64,000 bases of DNA from Caulobacteraceae bacterium (GTDB taxonomy: Bacteria > Pseudomonadota > Alphaproteobacteria > Caulobacterales > Caulobacteraceae), in assembly GCA_025352085.1 (NCBI GenBank), contig JANXUA010000125.1, forward strand, positions 19,439-83,438, in the 5' to 3' direction. Below are positions 50,158 through 62,230 of the stretch, one piece after another. A model generated the notes under the pieces. It did not search any database, was not told the origin of the DNA, and saw only the letters and a list, made by a program, of their open reading frames with translations. The translations under genes were made by a program, and so were the position numbers. Within the stretch, counting starts at the first letter, position 1, and the number at the start of each line of letters is the position of its first letter.

Positions 50158-51554
50158 TTAAGCTTGTCTTTCCAACGTTGGGCTTGGGCGCGCACCTGAT
50201 CGGGGGCCGTCCCGCCGAAACTGAGGCGGCTGGCCGCCGATGCGCGCGGGGTCAACACGTCGTAAACGTCGGACGTGACCCCCGGGTTCAACGCCTGCAA
50301 GGCGTCCAAAGGAAGGCCGGCGAGCTCAACTCCCAGGCTTTCGGCCTGTTTGACCGCCGCGCCGGTGATGTGGTGGGCCTCGCGGAACGGCAGGCCCAGG
50401 CGCCGAACCAGCCAGTCGGCGAGATCGGTCGCGGTGGCGTAGCCGACCCCCGCCGCCGCCGCCATCGTCGAGGAATTTGGGGTCATGTCGCCGACCATGC
50501 CGGCCATGGCCGCCAGGGCCAACTCCAGGGCGTCGAAGGCCGCGAACACCGGAACCTTGTCGTCCTGCATATCCTTGCCATAGGCCAGCGGCAGGCCCTT
50601 CATCACCACGGTGACGCTGACCAGGGCGCCCAGGATCGCGCCGACCTTGGCGCGCACCAGTTCGGCGGCGTCGGGATTGCGCTTTTGCGGCATGATCGAC
50701 GAGCCGGTGGTGTAGGCGTCGGAAAGGGCGATGAAGCCGAATTGCGGGGTCACCCACAGCACGATTTCCTCGGCCAGACGCGAGAGGTGTGTGGCGCAGA
50801 TCGCCGCCGCCGCCAGGGCCTCGAGGGCGAAATCGCGCGCCGAGACGCTGTCGAGACTGTTGGCGGTCGGCGCGTCGAAGCCAAGTGTTTTGGCCGTCAT
50901 TGCCCGATCGATCGGAAACGAGGTCCCTGCCAGGGCCGCGGCGCCCAGCGGGCACTCGTTCATGCGCCGGCGGGCGTCGGCGAACCGCCCGGCGTCGCGA
51001 CCGAGCATTTCGACATAGGCCATCAGATGATGGCCGAAGGTCACCGGCTGGGCCGACTGCAGATGGGTGAAACCGGGCATCAGGTCGTCGGCGTGAGCGT
51101 CGGCCTTGGCGATGAGGGCGCGCTGCAGGGTCGCGATCCGCGCCACCGTCCGGTCGCAGGCTTCGCGCACCCACAGGCGCAGGTCCAGCGCCACCTGATC
51201 GTTGCGCGAGCGGGCGGTGTGCAGACGTCCGGCGGCAGGACCGATCAGTTCGGTCAGTCGCGCCTCGATATTCATGTGGATGTCTTCAAGCTCGACGCGA
51301 AACGCAAACACGCCGGCGGCGATCTCGCCTTCGATGGCGGTCAGGCCGCGCTGAATGGCCGTCTCGTCCGCCGCCGAGATGATCCCGGTCGCGCCCAGCA
51401 TGGCGGCGTGGGCGCGCGAGCCGGCGATATCCTGCGCGGCCAGGCGTTTGTCGACGTCGATCGAGGCGTTGATGGCCTGCATGACCGCGCCGGGCTTGGC
51501 GGAGAAGCGGCCACCCCATAGAGAGTGACCCAGCGCCTCGGAGTCTTCGCTCAT
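50154..51554 (-). CDS. argH: Argininosuccinate lyase
   Basis: [58 protein letters not shown], signature [19 protein letters not shown]. Confidence 0.98.
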   Translation of the reverse strand: MSEDSEALGHSLWGGRFSAKPGAVMQAINASIDVDKRLAAQDIAGSRAHAAMLGATGIISAADETAIQRGLTAIEGEIAAGVFAFRVELEDIHMNIEARLTELIGPAAGRLHTARSRNDQVALDLRLWVREACDRTVARIATLQRALIAKADAHADDLMPGFTHLQSAQPVTFGHHLMAYVEMLGRDAGRFADARRRMNECPLGAAALAGTSFPIDRAMTAKTLGFDAPTANSLDSVSARDFALEALAAAAICATHLSRLAEEIVLWVTPQFGFIALSDAYTTGSSIMPQKRNPDAAELVRAKVGAILGALVSVTVVMKGLPLAYGKDMQDDKVPVFAAFDALELALAAMAGMVGDMTPNSSTMAAAAGVGYATATDLADWLVRRLGLPFREAHHITGAAVKQAESLGVELAGLPLDALQALNPGVTSDVYDVLTPRASAASRLSFGGTAPDQVRAQAQRWKDKLK

Positions 51555-52151
51555 ATGCCCGTCAATCCTCTGCCCGCCGTTTTCGCCATCCGTCGGCGCC
51601 TGATCATCCTGACCGGGCTGGGCGCGCTTCTATACGCCATCGCCGGCTGTTCCAACACGCCGGGCGATCTGCACCCTCTCGCCAGAGGGGCCATGGCCAA
51701 GCTGGCGGTGACCGATCATCCCGCCCCGGCGCCCGACACGGTGTTCGCCGACGCCGCCGGCAAGCCGCACACCCTGGCCGATTTCAAGGGCAGGATCGCC
51801 ATCGTCAACGTCTGGGCCATCTGGTGCGCGCCGTGCAAGGCGGAGATCCCCAGTCTGGCCCGGCTGCAGGCCGCCTACGCCGGCAAACCGCTGGTGGTGG
51901 CGGCGATCAGCGTCGGCAAGGGCGACGACGAGCCCGCCGGCCGGCGCTTCATCGACCGCAATCCGCCGCTCGCCTTCTACACCGAGCCCACCTACACCCT
52001 GGCCTACGCCTTCAAACCGATGATGGAGGGCATGCCCACGACCTTCATCTACGATCGCCATGGCGTGGAGCGGGCGCGGCTTTCCGGGGGCGCCGACTGG
52101 TCGGGCGCCGACGCGCGGGCGGTGATCGATTCCCTCATCGCGGAAAAATGA
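51555..52151 (+). CDS. TlpA-like thiol:disulfide interchange protein
   Basis: [37 protein letters not shown] (WCAPC). Confidence 0.94.
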   Translation: MPVNPLPAVFAIRRRLIILTGLGALLYAIAGCSNTPGDLHPLARGAMAKLAVTDHPAPAPDTVFADAAGKPHTLADFKGRIAIVNVWAIWCAPCKAEIPSLARLQAAYAGKPLVVAAISVGKGDDEPAGRRFIDRNPPLAFYTEPTYTLAYAFKPMMEGMPTTFIYDRHGVERARLSGGADWSGADARAVIDSLIAEK

Positions 52152-52161
52152 GCCTGAAGAC

Positions 52162-52923
52162 GTGATTGGCGGCGGGCTCGATATCGCGGCGTTCGAGCGC
52201 ATCGCCGCGCGCGCGTGGCCGGCGGCGCGGGACGGGCGGATCGGCGACTGGCGGCTCTACGCTTCGTCGGGCTATTCGGGCCGAATCAACGCCTGTTGGC
52301 CGCTCGGCGACCCCGGCCTCAAGATCGGAGACGCGATCGCGGCGGTCGAGGCGTGGTACGCCATCCAGTCCCAACCTCCCCTGTTCAAGATCGTCGACAC
52401 CGCCGCGTCGTCGGGCTTGATCGCGATCCTAGGCCAAGCCGGCTACCGCCCAAGAACCGAAACCTTGATGATGACCGCGCCGATCGCGCGCGGATCGGCC
52501 GGGGGCGTGCGGCTGACCGCCGACCTCGATAACGCCTTCGCCGAGGTGTTCGCCGCCGCCGGGCCAACCGATCCGGGCGACGCAAGCGAGCGGCTCGAAG
52601 CCCTCGCCCGCGTTCCGCCGCCACGCGCCCTCGCGTCGCTCGATATCGCCGGTCGCCCGGCCGCCATCGGCGCCGTCGCGGTCGAAGGCGAATGGGCCGG
52701 CGTCTTCGCCATGCGCACCGACCCCGCCCAACGCCGTCAGGGCCTCGCGCGGCGAGTGCTGGCGGCGCTGACCGGTTGGGCGGCTAAGAAGGGCGCCACG
52801 CGGGCGTGGCTCCAGGTCGAGGCCGCCAACGCCGCGGCGATATCCCTCTATGCGACGGCGGGGTTTGAGGAGGTTTATCGCTATCGGTATTGGGAGCGGC
52901 GGGTCGGTCCGACCCAAATTTAG
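52162..52923 (+). CDS. GNAT family N-acetyltransferase
   Basis: GEWAGVFAMRTDPAQRRQGLARRVLAALTGWAAKKGATRAWLQVEAANAAAISLYATAGFEEVYRYRYW. Confidence 0.93.
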   Translation: MIGGGLDIAAFERIAARAWPAARDGRIGDWRLYASSGYSGRINACWPLGDPGLKIGDAIAAVEAWYAIQSQPPLFKIVDTAASSGLIAILGQAGYRPRTETLMMTAPIARGSAGGVRLTADLDNAFAEVFAAAGPTDPGDASERLEALARVPPPRALASLDIAGRPAAIGAVAVEGEWAGVFAMRTDPAQRRQGLARRVLAALTGWAAKKGATRAWLQVEAANAAAISLYATAGFEEVYRYRYWERRVGPTQI

Positions 52924-52998
52924 GCGACCGCGGTCGCGGGCTGACGTCCAAACGTCCGTAATTGTCCCCCACCCAATTCGGCGCCAAGAAGAACCGGC

Positions 52999-53589
52999 AT
53001 GGCTCTGCTCGACTGGATCGCTCCCGACCACGACCTTCGCCTCGAGGGCGACGGCGTGCGGCTTCGGCCGCACCGGGCGTCGGACTATGCCGCCTGGGCG
53101 GCGCTGCGCGCGCGGTCGCGGGCGTTTCTGCAGCCGTGGGAGCCGACCTGGCCGGCCGATGACCTGAGCCGGGCTGCTTATCGGCGGCGTCTTTCGGCCT
53201 ATGCGCAGGATATGGATCGGGGTCTGGCCTATCCGTTCCTGGTGTTCCGCGCCAGCGACGGCACCTTGGTCGGCGGAGTCACGCTATCCAACATCCGTCG
53301 AGGCGTCGCCCAGATGGGGACCCTCGGCTATTGGATCGGCGAGCCGTTCGCGCGCCACGGCCACACTCTGGCCGCCGTGCGCGCCGAGGTCGACTTCAGC
53401 TTTCTCCGCCTGGGCCTGCATCGCCTTGAGGCCGCCTGCGTGCCGACCAACACCGCCTCGCAGGGCGTCCTCGTCAAGGCCGGTTTCGCGCAGGAAGGCC
53501 GCGCCCAGGCTTATTTGAAGATCGACGGCGTCTGGCGCGATCACTTACTGTTCGGATCGGTGTCAGGCCCGACCGGTCTGGGCCGATAA
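52999..53589 (+). CDS. GNAT family N-acetyltransferase (RimJ-type)
   Basis: LRPHRASDYAAWAALRARSRAFLQPWEPTW, GTLGYWIGEPFARHGHTLAAVRAEVDFSFLRLGLHRLEAACVPTNTASQGVLVKAGF. Confidence 0.94.
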   Translation: MALLDWIAPDHDLRLEGDGVRLRPHRASDYAAWAALRARSRAFLQPWEPTWPADDLSRAAYRRRLSAYAQDMDRGLAYPFLVFRASDGTLVGGVTLSNIRRGVAQMGTLGYWIGEPFARHGHTLAAVRAEVDFSFLRLGLHRLEAACVPTNTASQGVLVKAGFAQEGRAQAYLKIDGVWRDHLLFGSVSGPTGLGR

Positions 53590-54138
53590 CCGCTCGGCGG
53601 CGACGCCGATCTTGGCCAGGGCCCGCGACCATTTGTGCTCATGGTCGTCGTCGAACACCAGGGCTTCGGTCGGCTCGCACACCAGCCAGACATTGTCGCG
53701 GATCTCGCGCTCCAGCTGACCGGCGTCCCAGCCGGCGTAGCCCAGGGTCATGATCGCCCGGCGGGGGTTCGGCAGACGGCCGGCCAGGGCTTCGAGCACT
53801 TCGCGTGTCGCAGTCAACACCAGGCCGCCGGCGACAACCATACTGGTGGGCTCGCCGGCGTAATCATCTGTATGCAGAACAAATCCGCGCTCCGGCTCGA
53901 CGGGACCGCCCATCAACACCAGCTCAAGACCCGCGTCGTCCGCCGGTTCGACGCCCAGGCGCTTGAGCAGGTCGGCGACGGAAAGGCCGTCCACCGGTCG
54001 GTTGATCGTCAGGCCCATGGCGTGACTAGCGTCGTGCGCGCACAGATAAATCACCGACCGCTCGAACCTCGGGTCGTCTATGCCCGGCATGGCCACCAAT
54101 AGCCGACCGGCGAGGTAGGGGGTGTCGTGGGACGGCAT
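53563..54138 (-). CDS. YqgE/AlgH family protein
   Basis: YLAGRLLVAMPGIDDPRFERSVIYLCAHDASHAMGLTINRPVDG, MGGPVEPERGFVLHTDDY, LGYAGWDAGQLEREIRDNVWL. Confidence 0.96.
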   Translation of the reverse strand: MPSHDTPYLAGRLLVAMPGIDDPRFERSVIYLCAHDASHAMGLTINRPVDGLSVADLLKRLGVEPADDAGLELVLMGGPVEPERGFVLHTDDYAGEPTSMVVAGGLVLTATREVLEALAGRLPNPRRAIMTLGYAGWDAGQLEREIRDNVWLVCEPTEALVFDDDHEHKWSRALAKIGVAAERLSAQTGRA

Positions 54139-54281
54139 GGGACCATGATCGCGGTTGCGTCCGTCAGATTCAAGCTCCGAGATTCAAACCCTTGTCGTGA
54201 GTTCGGCCGACGATGGCCTTGGCGCGGGCCCCGCGCGTCTCTATTTGAACAACGTCCCATTCATTCGAGGAGAGAAACACC

Positions 54282-54764
54282 ATGGCTATCAACGTCGGCG
54301 ACCATATTCCCAACGCCACATTCATGACCTTCGCCGCCGACGGCCCCCGGCCGATCACCACCGAAGAGATCTTCGCCGGCAAGACGGTCGGCCTGTTCGC
54401 CGTGCCGGGCGCCTTCACCCCGACCTGCTCGGTCAAGCATCTGCCGGGCTTCAAGGACCACGCCGCCGAGCTGAAGGCCAAAGGCGTCGACACCATCGCC
54501 TGCGTGTCGGTCAATGACGTGTTCGTGATGAAGGCCTGGGGCGCCGATCAAGGCGTGGGCGATTCGGTGCTGATGCTCGCCGACGGCAATGGCGAATTCA
54601 CCAAGGCCGTGGGCCTGGAGATGGACGCCCGCGGCTTTGGCATGGGCGCCCGCTCGCAGCGGTATTCCCTTGTCGTCAAGGACAACGTGGTGACCCACGT
54701 CAATGTCGAAAACGGCGGCGAGTTCAAAGTCTCGTCGGCGGAGTACATGCTGGCGCAGCTTTAG
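54282..54764 (+). CDS. Peroxiredoxin (Prx5 type)
   Basis: TVGLFAVPGAFTPTCSVKHLPGFKDHAAELKAKGVDTIACVSVNDVFVMKAWG. Confidence 0.97.
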   Translation: MAINVGDHIPNATFMTFAADGPRPITTEEIFAGKTVGLFAVPGAFTPTCSVKHLPGFKDHAAELKAKGVDTIACVSVNDVFVMKAWGADQGVGDSVLMLADGNGEFTKAVGLEMDARGFGMGARSQRYSLVVKDNVVTHVNVENGGEFKVSSAEYMLAQL

Positions 54765-54781
54765 AGACTAAGGCGCTCTTT

Positions 54782-54902
54782 CCCTCCCCTTCGGGGGAGG
54801 GCGGGTCGCGTCAGCGACCGGGCTGGGGCTCCTGAGGCCAAGACAGCCCCACCCCGGACGTCGCCGACGCTCCGTCTCGACCCTCGCCATAAAGGGGAGG
54901 GA
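54782..54902. repeat. Dispersed hairpin-ended repeat, copy 6 (convergent gap)
   Basis: ccctccccttcgggggagggcgggtcgcgtcagcgaccgggctgggg ... ccccaccccggacgtcgccgacgctccgtctcgaccctcgccataaaggggaggg. Confidence 0.92.
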
Positions 54903-54912
54903 GGATTTTCTC

Positions 54913-56304
<1,392 letters not shown>

Positions 56305-56366
56305 GGCGGGCTCCTGTTTGCGGGTTTAGGGGCTCTATAAACGGCGCGGCGGGCGGCGGCAATATA

Positions 56367-56388
56367 GATATAAAGATATCTTTATGTC
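56367..56388. promoter_or_regulatory. Palindromic operator candidate in the ahcY-bioB divergent gap
   Basis: gatATAAAGATATCTTTATgtc: 16-bp perfect palindrome (56370-56385) inside a 22-bp near-perfect one, in an AT-rich pocket. Confidence 0.7.
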
Positions 56389-56409
56389 TGTTTCGCTTGG
56401 CGGGAGCGA

Positions 56410-57462
56410 TTGCACGCGCTAACGCGGAACGCCGTTGCAACAGAGGCTCCCATAACCGTGTCCCGTTTCACCCAGCCTCGCCACGATTGGACCCCGGATG
56501 AGGTCGAGGCCTTGTTCGACCTGCCGTTCACTGAACTGGTGTTCCAGGCCGCCCTGGTCCACCGCCAGTGGTTCGATCCGGCCGAGGTGCAGATCTCGCG
56601 ATTGTTGTCGGTGAAGACCGGCGGCTGTCCGGAAAACTGCGGCTATTGCAGCCAGTCGTCCCACTTCAAGACCGGCGTGAAGGCCACCAAGCTGATGGAG
56701 GTCGAGGCGGTGATCGCCGAAGCCGCCGCGGCCAAGGCCGGCGGCGCGCAGCGGTTCTGCATGGGCGCGGCGTGGCGCGACCTCAAGGACCGCGATCTGC
56801 CGCGCGTGTCGGCGATGATTTCGGGCGTCAAGGCGCTGGGGCTGGAGACCTGCGTCACGCTGGGCATGCTTGAGCCGCATCAGGCCCGCGCGCTCAAGGA
56901 CGCCGGGCTCGACTATTACAACCACAACCTCGACACCGGTCCGGACTATTACGAAACCGTGGTCACCACGCGCACCTACCAGGACCGGCTGGACACCTTG
57001 ACGGCGGTGCGCGACGCGGGGGTTTCGACCTGCTGCGGCGGCATTGTCGGCATGGGCGAGACGCGCCGCGACCGCGCCGGCCTGCTGCACGCCCTGGCGA
57101 CCCTGCCGGCTCATCCCGACAGCCTGCCGATCAACGATCTGATGCCGGTGAAGGGCGCGCCGCTCGGGGACTCGACGCCCCTCGATCCGCTGGAATTTGT
57201 CCGCACCATCGCCGTGGCGCGGATCGTCTGCCCCAAGGCGGTGGTGCGCCTGTCGGCGGGCCGCGACCACATGAGCCGCGAACAACAGGCCCTGTGTTTC
57301 CTGGCTGGCGCCAACTCGATGTTCGTCGGCGGTAAGCTCCTGACCACCAAGAACCCGGAACTGGACGACGATGCGCGCCTGTTCGCCGATCTCGGCCTTA
57401 GGCCTATGGGCGAGGCGGCGGGCGAGTCCCTACCGCTCTTCCTCGAACCGGCTTTGAACTAG
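56410..57462 (+). CDS. bioB: Biotin synthase (start could be the GTG at 56458)
   Basis: [22 protein letters not shown] (radical SAM CxxxCxxC), [28 protein letters not shown]. Confidence 0.98.
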   Translation: MHALTRNAVATEAPITVSRFTQPRHDWTPDEVEALFDLPFTELVFQAALVHRQWFDPAEVQISRLLSVKTGGCPENCGYCSQSSHFKTGVKATKLMEVEAVIAEAAAAKAGGAQRFCMGAAWRDLKDRDLPRVSAMISGVKALGLETCVTLGMLEPHQARALKDAGLDYYNHNLDTGPDYYETVVTTRTYQDRLDTLTAVRDAGVSTCCGGIVGMGETRRDRAGLLHALATLPAHPDSLPINDLMPVKGAPLGDSTPLDPLEFVRTIAVARIVCPKAVVRLSAGRDHMSREQQALCFLAGANSMFVGGKLLTTKNPELDDDARLFADLGLRPMGEAAGESLPLFLEPALN

Positions 57463-57702
57463 CGCCGCCAGGGCGGCCACCGCCGCCTGTTCGTCAGGAC
57501 CGTCGGCGGTGATGTCGATCGTCGATCCGGGCCCGGCGGCCAGCATCATCAGGCCCATGATCGACATGGCGTCGACCGTCTGATCCTCGCGGGTCACCGT
57601 GACCTCGGCGTCGAAGGTTCCGGCCAGCTTGACGAACTTGGCCGACGCCCTGGCGTGCAGCCCACGCTCGTTGACGATTTCGACACTGGCTCGCGCCGTC
57701 AC
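57430..57702 (-). CDS. ptsH: HPr-type phosphocarrier protein
   Basis: [72 protein letters not shown]. Confidence 0.96.
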   Translation of the reverse strand: MTARASVEIVNERGLHARASAKFVKLAGTFDAEVTVTREDQTVDAMSIMGLMMLAAGPGSTIDITADGPDEQAAVAALAALVQSRFEEER

Positions 57703-58103
57703 TTCTCGCCCGCCAGGACGTAGGACGCGACGGAGATATATTTGCGTCCGGCCTCCTGGGCGTAGTGGACACAGGTCTCCAGCGGCTCGCGCACCCGCAC
57801 GCCGGCCAGCTTGATCAACATGGGCAGGTTGAGGCCGGCGATGACCTCGGCCTTGGTCTGTTCCATCACCGATATGGCGAGATTCGATGGCGTGCCGCCG
57901 AACATGTCGGTGAGCAATATGACGCCCTGACCGGAATCCACGGTCTGGCAGGCCTTCAAAATGTCGCGCCGGCGACGCTCCATGTCGTCGTCCGGCCCGA
58001 TACAGATCGCCGCCACCGCCGTTTGCGGCCCGACAACATGCTCCATGGCGTGAACGAATTCCTCGGCCAGCCGCCCATGGGTCACGATCACGAGCCCGAT
58101 CAT
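57699..58103 (-). CDS. PTS EIIA component, mannose (EIIA-Man) type
   Basis: MIGLVIVTHGRLAEEFVHAMEHVVGPQ, VILLTDMFGGTPSNLAISVME. Confidence 0.95.
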   Translation of the reverse strand: MIGLVIVTHGRLAEEFVHAMEHVVGPQTAVAAICIGPDDDMERRRRDILKACQTVDSGQGVILLTDMFGGTPSNLAISVMEQTKAEVIAGLNLPMLIKLAGVRVREPLETCVHYAQEAGRKYISVASYVLAGEK

Positions 58104-58127
58104 GCCAGATGCCTCAACGGCGAAACC

Positions 58128-58613
58128 TCATACCCCACCACGCCCGGAATTTGGCGCGAAGGGGGCGTCATACTCTTGTTGGCGGTGCGCTCCAAGATGT
58201 TCCATCGCGCGAATAAGCTTGTCCGGCGCGGATGTGTCAAACGGCCACAGATCGACAACCGGGAGGCGAACGCCAGCGACGGTTTCAAAGGTTGGGTCGG
58301 GTAGCCGCCGCATTGCGTCCGGGCGGTCCAGGCACCGCGCCAGAAGGACAATCGGGGTCATCGGCAGGGCCGGTTCGCTGACGATCCCGACGCCGCGCAC
58401 CTCCAACAAGCCGTTCAGGGTCGTCGGCGCCTTGCCGTAGAGGCCGCCCTTCGAGACGAACACCAGCGTGCGGTCATCGGCGACCAGGCGAAAGCCGGAC
58501 CCGATCGCTCGGAGGGCGAGATCGCTCTTGCCCGATCCAGACGGCCCTTCGATCAGCACGCCGCGCCAGAGTCCGCGGTCGATCCTCGCGATCAGGCCGG
58601 CGTGGCGGATCAT
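58128..58613 (-). CDS. hprK: HPr kinase/phosphorylase, short alphaproteobacterial form
   Basis: GVLIEGPSGSGKSDLALRAIGSGFRLVADDRTLV (P-loop); GLLEVRGVGIV. Confidence 0.93.
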   Translation of the reverse strand: MIRHAGLIARIDRGLWRGVLIEGPSGSGKSDLALRAIGSGFRLVADDRTLVFVSKGGLYGKAPTTLNGLLEVRGVGIVSEPALPMTPIVLLARCLDRPDAMRRLPDPTFETVAGVRLPVVDLWPFDTSAPDKLIRAMEHLGAHRQQEYDAPFAPNSGRGGV

Positions 58614-60280
58614 GCGCGGGGAAGGGTGATGACGAAGCGGGCCCCGACCACCTGGCCTTCGACCTGGCGATTTTCCGCCCAGATGGAACCCGAATGGGTC
58701 TCGATGATCTGGCGGGCGATGGCCAGGCCTAGGCCGGAATTGCCGCCGAAGGCCGCGCCCTTGGGCCTGTAGGTGTAGAAGCGCTCGAACACCGTTTCCA
58801 GATTGTCCGGCGGCATGCCCGGCCCGTCATCCTCAACGCTGATTCGCACTTCCCCCCGGTCGGCGGCGAGCGCCACGCGCACTTCGCCGCCCGGCTGGCT
58901 GAAGGAGCGGGCGTTGTCGATCAAATTGCGGATCACCTGGCTGAGGGGTCCCTCGAGGCCGGAAACGTGGATCGCCCGCCCGGGCGGCGGCGCGATGAAG
59001 GTCACGCCAGGTTGCCCGGCCTTGAGGGTCGCCTGATACAGCCGGCAGATATCGCCGATCAGGCGCACGGCGTCCAAAGGCGTCAGCGTATCGCGGGCGA
59101 GCTCGGCGTCGAGCCGCGAGGCGTTGGAAATGTCGGTGATCAGCCGCTCCATCCGACCGACGTCCTGTTGCAGGATGTCGGCCAGGCGGCCCCGCTGCGT
59201 CTCGGTCTTGACCAGGCTGAGGGTCTCGACCGCCGAGCGGATCGAGGTCATCGGATTGCGAAGTTCATGCGCGACGTCGGCGGCGAACCGCTCGATCGCC
59301 TCCATGCGATTGGAAAGGGCGCCGGTCATCGCCTCCAGCGATCGCGTCAGATCGCCCAGTTCATCGTCGCGCCCCGCCAGATCGGGCAGGGCGATGGCGC
59401 GCGAGCGCGACAGCCGCACCCGGTCGGCGGCCCGGGCCAGACGCAGCACCGGCACCGCCACCAGCTGGGTGAGCAGGAGCGATGACAGCAGAGTCACGCC
59501 GATGGCGACCAGAATGAACGGAATCAGGGCCCACCGCTCGGCGACGACGTCCTGCTCGACGGCGCCCGATTCGAGAGTGAGAACACCGACGACGGCGCGC
59601 ACCCGGCGGATGGGAATGGACACGGACACCACCTTGCGGCCGTCCTCGTCAAAGCGGGTCAGATCGCCGACGACGACGCCGCTCATGGCCCCGGCGAGTT
59701 CGCGGCGCAGGGCGGTCGCGGCGGCGGCGGCGAATTGCGCCGGGGGCGGACCCTGGCGCTCGCGGATCCCGCTGGCGCCAGGCTCGCGCGGCGGCGGCAG
59801 GGCGTGCGCCTCCACCCGGTCGGCGACGACATAGGAATCGGCCAGCAGCCGGCCTCGGGCGTCGAACAGTCGCGCACGCTGCGAGCGTGGGATGAACAGG
59901 GTCTGCAACACGCTGCTGGCGGTGTCGGGCGCCAGGGCCGGCTCGGGCTCGCCGACCGTGGCGGTCTGGTCGATGACATTGGCGATCAACTGACCTTGCA
60001 GGGTCAGGCTTTCGAGCCGCCCCCTCAGCAGGCTCTGCCGCGAGCCGTTGAGGATCAGGGCGCCGATGATCAGAATGGCCAGCCCCAGAAGGTTGAGGCC
60101 GACGATCAGCCCGCTCAGCCGCGATCCGGGAAACCAGCTTCCGCGACGCTTGCCGCCCGCGCGTGACGCAGACTCATGCGCCGCCGCGCCGCGCGCCGCT
60201 GGGGGGCGGGCGCCGTCGGCGTCGTCTGGCCCCCGACCCGGCGGTGGTTCAGGATTCGCGGTACCGGTATCCGACGCCAT
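58610..60280 (-). CDS. chvG: Sensor histidine kinase, ChvG family
   Basis: [24 protein letters not shown]-box; [61 protein letters not shown]; adjacent chvI. Confidence 0.94.
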   Translation of the reverse strand: MASDTGTANPEPPPGRGPDDADGARPPAARGAAAHESASRAGGKRRGSWFPGSRLSGLIVGLNLLGLAILIIGALILNGSRQSLLRGRLESLTLQGQLIANVIDQTATVGEPEPALAPDTASSVLQTLFIPRSQRARLFDARGRLLADSYVVADRVEAHALPPPREPGASGIRERQGPPPAQFAAAAATALRRELAGAMSGVVVGDLTRFDEDGRKVVSVSIPIRRVRAVVGVLTLESGAVEQDVVAERWALIPFILVAIGVTLLSSLLLTQLVAVPVLRLARAADRVRLSRSRAIALPDLAGRDDELGDLTRSLEAMTGALSNRMEAIERFAADVAHELRNPMTSIRSAVETLSLVKTETQRGRLADILQQDVGRMERLITDISNASRLDAELARDTLTPLDAVRLIGDICRLYQATLKAGQPGVTFIAPPPGRAIHVSGLEGPLSQVIRNLIDNARSFSQPGGEVRVALAADRGEVRISVEDDGPGMPPDNLETVFERFYTYRPKGAAFGGNSGLGLAIARQIIETHSGSIWAENRQVEGQVVGARFVITLPRA

Positions 60281-60971
60281 ACAGGGTTTCGATCGCGTCG
60301 AACTCCGGATCGACGTCCCGGAATTTCTTGCGCATGCGCTTGATGTGACTGTCGATGGTGCGATCGTCGACATAGACCTGATCTTCGTAGGCCGCGTCCA
60401 TCAGATTGTCGCGGCTCTTCACGAAGCCGGGCCGCTGGGCCAGCGCTTGCAGCAGCAGGAATTCGGTCACCGTCAGGCGCACGGGGCGCTCATCCCACAG
60501 ACAGTCGTGGCGGGCCGGATCCATGGTCAGGCGACCGCGCTTGATGGCGCGCGCCTGGATCGCCTCGGCGCTCAGCATGGTGCCCATTTCGTCGGCGTCG
60601 GGATTGGCCCGGCGCAGCACCGCCTTGACCCGCTCAAGCAGCAACCGCTGGCTGAACGGTTTGTGCATATAGTCGTCAGCGCCGAGGTTAAAGCCGAGGA
60701 TTTCGTCGATCTCGTCATCCTTGGAGGTCAGGATGATCACCGGCACGCTGCTGGTCTGGCGCAGCCGGCGCAGCACCTCCATGCCGTCCAGCCGGGGCAT
60801 CTTCACGTCCAAAATGGCCATGTCGGGCGGATCGCTTTCCAGGGCGGCCAGCCCGGCCACGCCATCGTGATAGGCCTTCACCGTATGGCCGTGGCTCTCG
60901 AGCGCCAGAGAGATCGAAGCGACGATGTTTTCGTCGTCATCCACCAGGGTGATATTCGCCATAGACTTCAA
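60249..60971 (-). CDS. chvI: Response regulator, ChvI family
   Basis: [69 protein letters not shown]; winged-helix DNA-binding domain. Confidence 0.95.
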   Translation of the reverse strand: MKSMANITLVDDDENIVASISLALESHGHTVKAYHDGVAGLAALESDPPDMAILDVKMPRLDGMEVLRRLRQTSSVPVIILTSKDDEIDEILGFNLGADDYMHKPFSQRLLLERVKAVLRRANPDADEMGTMLSAEAIQARAIKRGRLTMDPARHDCLWDERPVRLTVTEFLLLQALAQRPGFVKSRDNLMDAAYEDQVYVDDRTIDSHIKRMRKKFRDVDPEFDAIETLYGVGYRYRES

Positions 60972-61136
60972 CTTCCTTGAGAGACTCTTTAGCCCCGGTT
61001 AGGATCAAGGTAGCGATCCGTCGTCATTTATTCAATGAAAGGCGCCGATGGCTTCGTTGCGGCGCCAGAGCATGATGCGGTTGCACGGAACAGCCGCGAA
61101 CGCTGAATCAGGCTCTACACTTTTTGATTCTAGAGC

Positions 61137-61925
61137 TCACATGGCGGAGATGCCGCCATCGAGCTTCATCTCCGCGCCGGTCATGAACTTACTCTCGTCG
61201 CTGGCGAGATACAGTACGGCGTTGGCGATGTCGGCTGGCTCGCCGATGTGGCCCAGCGGCACCTGGCGACCGAGCTTGGCCTCCGCCTCGTCTTTGCCGA
61301 ACCGCTGGCGCAGGGGGTCGAGGATCGGCGTGTCGATATAGGTCGGATGGATGGAATTGGAGCGCACATCGACGCCTTGCTTGGCGCAATGCAAGGCGAT
61401 CCCCTTGGACAGCAGCCAGACCGCCGCCTTGGAAGCGTTGTAGACCGGGGTGTTGTGCGCGGCGATCAGCCCGGCGATGGAGGATATGTTGACGATCGAT
61501 CCCGGCTGGTTGGCGCGCAGGTATTTCAGGGCGTGCTTGGTTCCCAGAAACACCGAGTCGACATTGACGCTCATCACCAGCTTCCAGTCTTCCAGCGACA
61601 AGGTCTCGATGTCGCCGCCGCGCGAAATGCCGGCGTTGTTGACCAGCACCGAAATGCCGCCCATCGCCGCGTCGGCCGCGTTCAGCGCTTCGATCCAGCC
61701 AGCTTCGCTGGTGACCTCCAGATGGACGGCGAAGGCGTTCCGCGGCCCCCAGCGCGCGTTGATCGCGTCGGCGACGCGCCGCGCCCCCTCGATGTTGATG
61801 TCCGCCAATGTGACCTTGGCGCCTTCCTCGGCGAGACGGCGGGCGGTCGCCGCGCCCAACCCTTGGGCGGCGCCGGTGACGAAAGCCAGCTTGCCGGCGA
61901 CGCGCGTTCCGCGAGCGGCGCTCAT
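61137..61925 (-). CDS. SDR family oxidoreductase
   Basis: [55 protein letters not shown]. Confidence 0.95.
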   Translation of the reverse strand: MSAARGTRVAGKLAFVTGAAQGLGAATARRLAEEGAKVTLADINIEGARRVADAINARWGPRNAFAVHLEVTSEAGWIEALNAADAAMGGISVLVNNAGISRGGDIETLSLEDWKLVMSVNVDSVFLGTKHALKYLRANQPGSIVNISSIAGLIAAHNTPVYNASKAAVWLLSKGIALHCAKQGVDVRSNSIHPTYIDTPILDPLRQRFGKDEAEAKLGRQVPLGHIGEPADIANAVLYLASDESKFMTGAEMKLDGGISAM

Positions 61926-62230
61926 GCGGGTTCATCCTTTGGCGTACGGGCGGCGGCGTCCATGATCTGGGCCAGGGTCACATCCAGCTCGGTGACACCG
62001 TCGGCGTCGTGGGTGGCGAGGGTCACTTCGACCCGGTTGTAGACATTAAACCATTCGGGATGGTGATTGAGTTTCTCCGCCGCCAGAGCGACCCGGGTCA
62101 TCCAGCCGAAGGCGCCGTTGAAGTCCTTGAAGGTGAAGGTCTTGGCGATCGCGTCGCGGCCGTCCGCCGCCGACCAGCTGGCGAGCCTGGCCAGCGCCGC
62201 CACCACGCCGATGCGCGCCGGGCGGCTCAC
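61922..62230 (-). CDS. phhB: 4a-hydroxytetrahydrobiopterin dehydratase
   Basis: [54 protein letters not shown]. Confidence 0.95.
   Translation of the reverse strand: MSRPARIGVVAALARLASWSAADGRDAIAKTFTFKDFNGAFGWMTRVALAAEKLNHHPEWFNVYNRVEVTLATHDADGVTELDVTLAQIMDAAARTPKDEPA

Noticed and set aside
4026-54902. Hairpin repeats as IS-element or transposon remnants
   Set aside because: No transposase sequence in or near any copy and no obvious target-site duplications; kept as dispersed repeats only.
57699-58103. EIIA as part of a sugar PTS operon
   Set aside because: No EIIB/EIIC genes nearby; context with HprK, HPr and ChvGI points to a regulatory relay.
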